Positions 58,210 through 64,000 of a stretch of 64,000 nucleotides of DNA are shown piece by piece. A model generated the notes under the pieces. It did no database searches and was not told where the DNA came from. It worked only from the letters and a program-made list of their open reading frames with translations. Origin of the DNA: Streptomyces sp. CCM_MD2014 (GTDB lineage Bacteria > Actinomycetota > Actinomycetes > Streptomycetales > Streptomycetaceae); the NCBI RefSeq assembly GCF_000772045.1, contig NZ_CP009754.1, forward strand, positions 7,564,001-7,628,000, given 5' to 3'. Each line of letters begins with the position of its first letter. The stretch's first letter is position 1. The translations under genes and the position numbers were made by a program.

Positions 58210-59271
58210 TCAGGGCTCCTCCGCCCCCGTCGGATCCTTGTCGCGGCCACCGGGGTGCCGGTGCCGCCAGACCCAGAAGACCGTGCAGGACAGCAGCGCC
58301 CACCCGCCCAGCACGAGGAACGGGAACGCGTGCTGGTGACCCTGGAAGTACACCGCGGTGTGCTGCGCGTTGACCGAGCCGCCGGGCGGCAGCCACCGGC
58401 CGATCGTCCCCAGCGGGGAGGGCAGCAGGGGCCAGGACACCGCGCCGCCGGAGGAAGGGTTGCCGATGATCACCATCAGGCCCCAGGTGGGCAGCATCGC
58501 CCAGCGGCCGAACAGGGTGTTGAACATGGTGAAGACCATGCCGGACACGAACATCGTGAGCGCCAGGATGAGCCACGACTCGGCGAACGGAAGGTTCAGC
58601 GCGCCCAGCAGCCAGTCCACCGTGGCGGCGATGACGAACCCGCCGAGCAGCGCGTAGGCCGCCGTGAACAGGATGCGCTCGAACGGCGTGAGCGAGCGCG
58701 CGTGCACGCTCAGCTGGATCGCCCCGACGAAACCGATGATCACGGCGGCCAGGGAGATGTAGAAGATCGCCAGTCCGCGCGGGTCGCCCTCCTGCAACGG
58801 GTTGACGTCCCGGACGGTGACCCGGACACCGAGCCTCTTCCCCACGGCCGGTGCCGTTTGCGAGAGCAGTTCGGCGACCGACGAGCCCGACGCGCCGGAC
58901 ACGTCGAGAGCGGCGGTCCGCCCGTCGTCGCGCAGCTCGAAGACCGCGAAGACCTCCTGCTGCTCGATCGCCTCGCGGGCCGCGGCGAGGGTCTCGTAGG
59001 GATGCACCTTCACCGAGGTGTCCAGCGCCTTCTCCAGGCCGCGAAGATAGGCCTGGGCGCCCGCCTTCTCGTACGAGCCGACCACGGCCGTGGGGATCAG
59101 GCGCGGCGTCGGGTTCGCCATCGAGTAGGTGTACGAGCCCGCGAAGAGACCCGCGGCGGCCGCGAGGATCAGCACCAGGACGGTGGCCGGCCAGAACGGC
59201 GACCGCCGGAACGCGGACCACCGTCCGCGCTCCGGTGAGCTGTCGTCGGTGTCCTGGGACGTGTGTGCCAT
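58210..59271 (-). CDS. DUF3533/ABC-2-like multi-pass membrane protein
   Basis: The 353-residue protein has one N-terminal membrane helix (about 28-50), an extracytoplasmic domain of about 130 residues, and five to six helices in the C-terminal half (SLAAVIIGFVGAIQL to FLVLGGWALLSC). This is the YhgE/Pip or DUF3533 layout, related to ABC-2 permeases. The role is unknown; related proteins are phage receptors or putative exporters. It lies 11 bp after the dps gene on the same strand, so the two are probably cotranscribed. Confidence 0.82.
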   Translation of the reverse strand: MAHTSQDTDDSSPERGRWSAFRRSPFWPATVLVLILAAAAGLFAGSYTYSMANPTPRLIPTAVVGSYEKAGAQAYLRGLEKALDTSVKVHPYETLAAAREAIEQQEVFAVFELRDDGRTAALDVSGASGSSVAELLSQTAPAVGKRLGVRVTVRDVNPLQEGDPRGLAIFYISLAAVIIGFVGAIQLSVHARSLTPFERILFTAAYALLGGFVIAATVDWLLGALNLPFAESWLILALTMFVSGMVFTMFNTLFGRWAMLPTWGLMVIIGNPSSGGAVSWPLLPSPLGTIGRWLPPGGSVNAQHTAVYFQGHQHAFPFLVLGGWALLSCTVFWVWRHRHPGGRDKDPTGAEEP

Positions 59272-59282
59272 GTCCGAGGGCG

Positions 59283-59885
59283 TCAGGAGTGGACCAGCGG
59301 CGTGTCCACGAGGTGTTCCGCCACGAACCACGCCTGGAGTTCGTTGGTGCGCACGACCTCGGAGACCAGGAGGTCGTTGGTGCCGTCGTCCCCGTACTCC
59401 TGGGTGCGGGCCGCCGCGTCGTGGCACTCGGTCAGGATCAGCTCGTGCGCCTCCAGCAGCCGGGAGAGCATCGACGGCACCTCCTCCACCCCGTCCGGCG
59501 GGCGCGGCACGGTGGTGATCTCGGCGACGTGCCGGGGGTCGCCCACCGCGACACCGCCGAGCGTCTGGACGCGTTCGGCGACGGTGTCGATCAGCTCCAG
59601 CTGTTCGCCGGCGTGCTTGTCGAGCAGCAGGTGCAGTTGGTAGAACGTCGCCCCGCGCATCAGCCAGTGGTACTTCTTGTACAGGTCGTGCAGGATCCGG
59701 GTGTCGGCCAGGACCTTGTTGAGCCGCTGGCAGGAGTAGAGGCGGGTCTCCATGCTGAGCGCGACGGGGAACTGCTTGACGGTGCCGAACTCCTGAATGG
59801 TCCGGCCCTTCTGGTGCAGCCAGGGCTGGCTGCCGTCCGACCGCTGCTCCGCGGACGACGAGGGATTCGGCTTCGGGGAACTCAC
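59283..59885 (-). CDS. dps: Dps family DNA-protecting ferritin-like protein
   Basis: The 200-residue protein has the Dps ferroxidase ligands with canonical spacing: His73 (KYHWLMRG), His85 (FYQLHLLLD), Asp100 and Glu104 (DTVAER). It stores iron and protects DNA under stress. It has an unusual Ser/Gln/Pro-rich N-terminal tail of about 45 residues, with few Lys or Arg. S. coelicolor has three Dps proteins; position suggests the DpsC type, but this is from memory. GTG 59885 follows GGAAGGAG. A DUF3533 membrane protein gene follows closely. Confidence 0.93.
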   Translation of the reverse strand: MSSPKPNPSSSAEQRSDGSQPWLHQKGRTIQEFGTVKQFPVALSMETRLYSCQRLNKVLADTRILHDLYKKYHWLMRGATFYQLHLLLDKHAGEQLELIDTVAERVQTLGGVAVGDPRHVAEITTVPRPPDGVEEVPSMLSRLLEAHELILTECHDAAARTQEYGDDGTNDLLVSEVVRTNELQAWFVAEHLVDTPLVHS

Positions 59886-59994
59886 GCCTGGACTCCTTCC
59901 GGAGAGGACTGAAGGGCGGACCGGCGCTGAACGCCGGCCCCGGTCCCCCCGCGACAGTCGACCAGCCGTGCGCCCGGCCCGCAAACGGTGGGGG

Positions 59995-60047
59995 TTGTCC
60001 GGGCCATCGCCGTCCGCCTATGGTCGACCCTGCTTGAAAGCGCTTTC
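59995..60047 (+). promoter_or_regulatory. Gfo/Idh promoter and downstream operator GAAAGCGCTTTC
   Basis: TTGTCC (59995-60000) and TATGGT (60019-60024) are 18 bp apart. The perfect 12-bp palindrome GAAAGCGCTTTC (60036-60047) begins about 5 bp after the expected transcription start, a classic repression site for LacI-family proteins. Confidence 0.7.
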
Positions 60048-60109
60048 TATCGACGGGGCGCCGCGCGGCACGGTGTGCGCGTGCGCCACGCAGTCCGAGG
60101 GAGGACCGC

Positions 60110-61225
60110 ATGTCCCCACGCCCCGCCCGCCGCCGGGTCGCGGTGATCGGTACCGGTGCCATCGTCACCGGCGGCCACCTGCCCGCTCTCGCCGCCCACG
60201 CCGACCGCACCGAGCTGGTGGCCGCCGTCGACGTGGACCCCGCGCGGCTCGACGCGTTCCGCGCGCAGGCGCCCGGCGACATCGCCGGGTACGCGTCGAC
60301 GGGCGCCATGCTGGCCGCCGTACGCCCCGACCTCGTGCTCGTCGGCACTCCGCCGGCCCTGCACCGGGAGCAGACGGTGGCCGCGCTCGAGGCGGGCGCC
60401 TGGGTGCTGTGCGAGAAGCCGCTGTGCCTCTCCCTCGCCGAGTACGACGCCGTCGCGGCGGCCGAGAAGGCGTCCGGTGCGTACGCGTCCGTGGTCTTCC
60501 AGCACCGGTACGGATCCGGCGCCGCGCACGCCCGCGAGCTGATCGCGAGCGGCGAGCTGGGGGCCCCGCTGGTCGCCCACTGCCAGACGACCTGGCACCG
60601 CGACGCCGCCTACTACGCGGTGCCGTGGCGCGGACGCTGGTCCACCGAGGGCGGCGGCCCGACCATGGGCCACGGCATCCACCAGTACGACCTGCTGCTC
60701 CATCTGCTGGGCCCCTGGGCCGAGATACGGGCCATGGCGTCGCGCCTGGTGCACGACACCGAGAGCGAGGACGTCTCCACCGCCCTGGTGCGCTTCGAGA
60801 GCGGGGCACTCGCGACCGTCGTCAACAGCGTGCTCTCCCCGGACGAGACGAGCCGCATACGCGTCGACTGCGCCGACGCCACGGTCGAGTTGACCCACCT
60901 GTACGGGCATCGCAACGACGACTGGGCCTACACCCCGGCCCGGCACGTCGCCCCCGAACGCGCCGCCGCCTGGCGCACTCCGCCCGCCGACGTGCCCAGC
61001 TCGCACACGGCCCAGCTCGGCGCCGTACTGGACGCCTGGGACGCCGGCAGCCGGCCGCCCGGCAGCGGCCCGGAGGCCCGCGCCACGCTGGAGTTCGCCG
61101 CGGCCCTGTACAAGGCGGCGTTCAGCGGGCGGCCGGTGCGGGCCGGTGAGATCGCTCCCGGCGACCCGTACTACGCCGCCATGCACGGTGAGCACCCCGA
61201 CTGGGCGCCGGGAGAACGCGCGTAG
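60110..61225 (+). CDS. Gfo/Idh/MocA family oxidoreductase
   Basis: The 371-residue enzyme has the N-terminal Rossmann loop VAVIGTGAIVTGGHLPAL, the catalytic-site EKPLCLSLAEYD, and the C-terminal sheet domain with HGIHQYDLLLHLLG supplying the active-site His and Asp. It oxidises or reduces a sugar, inositol or sugar acid with NAD(P). The promoter contains the AAGCGCTT-class operator shared with the pectate lyase gene, suggesting a role in plant-sugar catabolism. Substrate not determined. Confidence 0.9.
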   Translation: MSPRPARRRVAVIGTGAIVTGGHLPALAAHADRTELVAAVDVDPARLDAFRAQAPGDIAGYASTGAMLAAVRPDLVLVGTPPALHREQTVAALEAGAWVLCEKPLCLSLAEYDAVAAAEKASGAYASVVFQHRYGSGAAHARELIASGELGAPLVAHCQTTWHRDAAYYAVPWRGRWSTEGGGPTMGHGIHQYDLLLHLLGPWAEIRAMASRLVHDTESEDVSTALVRFESGALATVVNSVLSPDETSRIRVDCADATVELTHLYGHRNDDWAYTPARHVAPERAAAWRTPPADVPSSHTAQLGAVLDAWDAGSRPPGSGPEARATLEFAAALYKAAFSGRPVRAGEIAPGDPYYAAMHGEHPDWAPGERA

Positions 61226-61241
61226 CGCGCCAAAGCCGTAA

Positions 61242-61277
61242 TGTTCACAGGGAGTTGGGCCATCTGAGGTGTGAACA
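61242..61277 (+). promoter_or_regulatory. inverted repeat TGTTCACA-N20-TGTGAACA before the phospholipase gene
   Basis: Perfect 8-bp arms are centred about 93 bp before the phospholipase start, 28 bp apart centre to centre. It may be a bipartite operator; a TTGACA hexamer follows at 61300-61305. Confidence 0.45.
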
Positions 61278-61310
61278 GGTGACCCCGGTGCGCATCATCT
61301 TGACATGAAC

Positions 61311-61335
61311 CTGCGGCCCGAGGGGCGGGCCGCAG
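61311..61335 (+). other. 10-bp hairpin in the phospholipase A2 leader
   Basis: CTGCGGCCCG-AGGGG-CGGGCCGCAG is a perfect 10-bp stem with a 5-nt loop, ending 6 bp before the GGAGG ribosome site at 61342. It could stabilise the mRNA, modulate translation, or terminate upstream transcription. Confidence 0.6.
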
Positions 61336-61352
61336 CCTCATGGAGGTGTGGG

Positions 61353-61805
61353 ATGCACCGCAGACTCGCCACCGGACTCACCGCCGCCGCGCTGGCCGTG
61401 ACCACCGTCGTCGCCACCGCCGCGGCCGCCGACGCCGCTCCTTCCGACAAGGCCCAGGTGCTCGCCAGTTGGACGCAGACCAGCGCGTCCAGCTACAACG
61501 CCTGGACCGCCGCGCGGGCGGACAAGTCCGCCTGGTCCGCCTACGGGTTCGACTGGACCACCGACTACTGCTCCTCCTCGCCGGACAACCCGTTCGGCTT
61601 CCCCTTCAGCACCTCCTGCGCACGGCACGACTTCGGCTACCGCAACTACAAGGACGCGGGCACCTTCGACGCCAACAAGTCCCGCCTCGACAGCGCCTTC
61701 TACGAGGACCTCAAGCGGGTCTGCGCCCGCTACGGCGGCGCCACCAAGACCGCCTGCGACAGCACGGCCTGGACGTACTACCAGGCGGTGAAGGTGTTCG
61801 GCTGA
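61353..61805 (+). CDS. secreted prokaryotic phospholipase A2
   Basis: The 150-residue precursor has a signal peptide (cleavage near ADA-APSD, residue 29) and a mature part of about 122 residues matching S. violaceoruber phospholipase A2 from memory: QTSASSYNAW, TTDYCSSSPDNPFGFPF, catalytic His-Asp in CARHDFGYRNYK, and SAFYEDLKRVC. Four cysteines form two disulfides in that family. It hydrolyses the sn-2 ester of phospholipids outside the cell with calcium. GGAGGTG precedes the ATG. Its 3' end overlaps the convergent PAP2 gene by 28 bp. Confidence 0.94.
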   Translation: MHRRLATGLTAAALAVTTVVATAAAADAAPSDKAQVLASWTQTSASSYNAWTAARADKSAWSAYGFDWTTDYCSSSPDNPFGFPFSTSCARHDFGYRNYKDAGTFDANKSRLDSAFYEDLKRVCARYGGATKTACDSTAWTYYQAVKVFG

Positions 61806-62422
61806 CGGGGCGCCGCCGCCAGCGCGGCCGCCGCGCTGGCGATGCCCAGGACGGCGCCCGCGGCGACGTCACCGGGGTAGTGCACGCCGGTGTGGACCCG
61901 GGAGTAGCCGACGGCGCTCGCCAGCGCGCCGAGCGGAACGGCGGCCTCGGGCAGGACGACGCCGACGGCCGTGGCGAACGCGACCGCCGCGGCCGTGTGC
62001 CCGGACGGGAACGACGCCGACGCGGGCATGGGCACGTACCGGTCCACCGTCACCCGCGCCGCCTCCCGGTCCGGCCGCGCCCGGTGCACCAGGCGTTTGC
62101 CCAGCAGGTTCGTCGAGGCCGAGGCCACGGCGACCGCGCCCACCCCGACGAGGGCAGCCCGCCGGGCCCGGCCCCCGCCCAGCGCGAGCGCGGCCGCGAT
62201 CCCCAGCGAGACCTTCGAGCGGTCCGCGGCGTGGGACAGGCGCCGCAGGGCGCGGTCGAGCGTGGGCGTGGGCGTGGCGGCCACCGCCGCGTACAGCGCG
62301 CCGTCCACGGCACGCAGATCGGCGAGCACGGCCGCGACGGTCCGCCTGCGAGCGGGTCCGGGAGCGGGAGCCGGCGCGAGCGGGCCGCGGGTGTCGCCGT
62401 CGGCGTTGGTCGGTTCGGTCAT
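61778..62422 (-). CDS. PAP2 superfamily phosphatase
   Basis: The 214-residue protein has the PAP2 motifs GKRLVHRARP, FPSGHTAAAV and YSRVHTGVHYPGD, with the usual catalytic His residues, and four to five hydrophobic segments. Ala/Pro-rich N-terminus of about 25 residues. It probably dephosphorylates a lipid phosphate such as undecaprenyl pyrophosphate or phosphatidate at the membrane. Its 3' end overlaps the phospholipase gene by 28 bp, convergent. Confidence 0.9.
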   Translation of the reverse strand: MTEPTNADGDTRGPLAPAPAPGPARRRTVAAVLADLRAVDGALYAAVAATPTPTLDRALRRLSHAADRSKVSLGIAAALALGGGRARRAALVGVGAVAVASASTNLLGKRLVHRARPDREAARVTVDRYVPMPASASFPSGHTAAAVAFATAVGVVLPEAAVPLGALASAVGYSRVHTGVHYPGDVAAGAVLGIASAAAALAAAPRQPNTFTAW

Positions 62423-62658
62423 GTGCTTCTGCTCCGCGGGGAGACGGGACCCTGACCATGCTGGCCGCGCCCGGACCCGACGGCGCGTGGGCAGGGCCCG
62501 TCCGGGGGACCGGCGGCGGGAGCGGTCCCGGCTGGGCGGTGCGGTCCCGGCCGGGCGGTGCGGTCCGAGCGGGCGGCGCGGTACGACCGGGCGCACGACG
62601 CCGAGCCGCCGGCCGACTCCCTGCGGGTCGGCCGGCGGCTCGGCATCGTGGTGGCGGG

Positions 62659-64000
62659 TCAGTCCCCGGCTCTGAAGCCCCGCAGCCGCAGGCTGTTGCC
62701 GACGACGAAGACGGAGGAGAAGGCCATGGCGGCTCCGGCGATCATCGGGTTGAGGAGTCCGGCCGCGGCGAGCGGCAGAGCGGCGACGTTGTAGGCGAAG
62801 GCCCAGAACAGGTTGGACTTGATGGTGCCGAGGGTCCTGCGGGCGAGCCGGATGGCGTCGGCGGCCGCGCGCAGGTCGCCGCGTACGAGGGTGAGGTCGC
62901 CGGCCTCGATGGCGGCGTCGGTGCCGGTCCCCATGGCGAGCCCCAGGTCGGCCTGGGCGAGCGCGGCGGCGTCGTTGACGCCGTCCCCGACCATCGCCAC
63001 CGAACGCCCCTCGTCCTGGAGGCGCTTGACGACATCGACCTTGTCCTCGGGCATGACCTCGGCGACGACGTGCTCGGCGTCGATGCCGACCTCGCGGGCG
63101 ACGGAGCGGGCCACCGCCTCGTTGTCACCGGTCAGCAGGACCGGCGTCAGGCCCAGGGCGCGCAGCCGGGCGATCGCCTCGGCGCTGGTGTCCTTGACCG
63201 CGTCGGCGACCTCCAGGACCGCGCGGGTCTCGCCGTCCCAGGCGACGGTGATCGCGGTGCGGCCGGCCGCCTCCGCCTCGGCCTTGGCGCGGGCCAGACC
63301 GGCGGGCAGTTCCATGGCCCACTCGGTGAGCAGCTTCTCACGGCCGACCAGGACCGCGTGGCCCTCGACGACGCCCTGGACACCGAGACCGGGGACGTTG
63401 GCGAAGTCCTCGGGGGCGGGCAGAGCACCGACCCGTTCGGCGGCCCCCGCGGCCACCGCCCGGGCGATCGGGTGCTCGGAGGCGTGCTCCAGCGCGCCCG
63501 CCAGCCGCAGCACTTCGCTCTCCTCGGCGTTGCCGGCGGTGTGCACGGCGAGCAGCGTCATGCGGCCGGTGGTGACGGTGCCGGTCTTGTCGAGGACGAC
63601 GGTGTCGACCTTGCGGGTGGACTCCAGGACCTCGGGGCCCTTGATGAGGATGCCGAGCTGGGCGCCGCGCCCGGTGCCGACCATCAGCGCGGTCGGGGTG
63701 GCGAGCCCCAGGGCGCAGGGGCAGGCGATGATCAGGACGGCCACGGCGGCGGTGAACGCGGCGGTCAGCCCGGAGCCGTTGCCGATCCAGAAGCCCAGGG
63801 TCGCCAGTGCCAGGGCGATGACGACGGGGACGAAGACGCCGGAGACGCGGTCGGCGAGCCGCTGGGCGGCGGCCTTGCCGTTCTGCGCGTCCTCGACCAG
63901 CCGCGCCATCCGCGCCAGCTGGGTGTCCGCGCCGACCCGCGTCGCCTCGACCACCAGCCGGCCGCCGGCGTTCAGGGTGGCCCCGGTGACACCGTCGCCC
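62659..64000 (-). CDS. copper-translocating P-type ATPase, C-terminal part (runs off the window)
   Basis: The visible 447 codons cover the part from the actuator-domain end (GATLNAGG) to the stop. They include the ion-site helix [16 protein letters not shown] with CPC, phosphorylation motif DKTGTVTTG, the P1B signature [24 protein letters not shown], and the last helices with [16 protein letters not shown] and [16 protein letters not shown], typical of P1B-1 copper exporters. The N-terminal metal-binding domain and first helices lie beyond base 64000. It exports Cu(I) from the cytosol. Between it and the PAP2 gene (62423-62658) nothing is recognised. Confidence 0.94.
   Translation of the reverse strand, partial: GDGVTGATLNAGGRLVVEATRVGADTQLARMARLVEDAQNGKAAAQRLADRVSGVFVPVVIALALATLGFWIGNGSGLTAAFTAAVAVLIIACPCALGLATPTALMVGTGRGAQLGILIKGPEVLESTRKVDTVVLDKTGTVTTGRMTLLAVHTAGNAEESEVLRLAGALEHASEHPIARAVAAGAAERVGALPAPEDFANVPGLGVQGVVEGHAVLVGREKLLTEWAMELPAGLARAKAEAEAAGRTAITVAWDGETRAVLEVADAVKDTSAEAIARLRALGLTPVLLTGDNEAVARSVAREVGIDAEHVVAEVMPEDKVDVVKRLQDEGRSVAMVGDGVNDAAALAQADLGLAMGTGTDAAIEAGDLTLVRGDLRAAADAIRLARRTLGTIKSNLFWAFAYNVAALPLAAAGLLNPMIAGAAMAFSSVFVVGNSLRLRGFRAGD

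Noticed and set aside
1-64000. tRNA or rRNA genes, prophage or integrative element
   Set aside because: No cloverleaf-like conserved GTTCGA arm, rRNA core sequence, integrase, or phage structural gene was noticed; codon use is uniform throughout.

Overview
The window is typical high-GC chromosomal DNA of a Streptomyces-type actinomycete. Coding regions have G or C at almost every third position, GTG and even TTG starts are common, GTGA/ATGA stop-start overlaps are frequent, and several promoters sit so close to the start codon that leaderless mRNAs are likely. Gene content and order (etfB-etfA, LacI/ROK pair, secreted phospholipase A2, Dps, PL3 pectate lyase, ung) recall, from memory, the S. 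coelicolor region around SCO1046-SCO1114 in reverse orientation; this was not checked by search. I see no rRNA, tRNA, CRISPR array, insertion sequence or prophage.

Layout. 0.2-5.7 kb: BadF-type kinase, uracil-DNA glycosylase, an Asp-box propeller protein, and an AidB-like acyl-CoA dehydrogenase divergent from a PaaX-type regulator. 5.7-13.5 kb: secreted pectate lyase, old yellow enzyme divergent from an ArsR regulator, TetR, HAD, PAP2 phosphatase, an M56 metallopeptidase and a DUF5134 membrane protein separated by a GC-rich minisatellite. 13.7-24.9 kb: FUSC exporter/MarR pair, two VOC proteins, GNAT, GDPD, a DUF6421-SDR-threonine aldolase run, a transglutaminase-like protein, acyltransferase, thioredoxin and flavin reductase. 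25-33.6 kb: electron-transfer flavoprotein etfB-etfA with a strong terminator, a DUF6986 aldolase-like enzyme, a LacI/ROK kinase divergon, a 123-bp tandem repeat block, a tiny secreted protein and a P-loop kinase-Nudix fusion. 33.6-41.3 kb: M20 dipeptidase, geranylgeranyl-reductase-like flavoprotein, two-component system, MarR, mycothiol-dependent isomerase-like protein and MFS permease. 41.3-56.9 kb: two glycan-use loci. 56.9-64 kb: class V aminotransferase, DUF3533 membrane protein, Dps, Gfo/Idh/MocA dehydrogenase, phospholipase A2, PAP2 and the C-terminal part of a copper P-type ATPase cut by the window edge.

The two glycan loci give the window its main theme. Locus 1 is a LacI repressor divergent from a binding protein, two permeases, a cytosolic GH2 glycosidase and a secreted GH93-like propeller with a ricin-type lectin domain. 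Two copies of a 14-bp LacI-type operator, centred 31 bp apart, lie in its promoter region. Locus 2 is a binding protein, two permeases and a GH1 beta-glucosidase divergent from a GH31 alpha-xylosidase that matches E. coli YicI closely, suggesting uptake and intracellular trimming of xyloglucan oligosaccharides. Neither importer has its own ATPase gene, as is usual in Streptomyces, where a shared ATPase (MsiK) serves many sugar importers.

Regulatory sites are unusually legible. A palindrome with core AAGCGCTT recurs in the pectate lyase promoter, just after the Gfo/Idh promoter, before etfB, and as a 15-bp inverted pair at the divergent start of locus 2. This suggests one unseen LacI-family regulator for a plant-polysaccharide regulon. 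The pectate lyase mRNA should begin directly at a nested 84-bp inverted repeat. The two repeat blocks (18-bp units at 12.7-12.9 kb, 123-bp units at 31.56-31.93 kb) are the least explained sequences.
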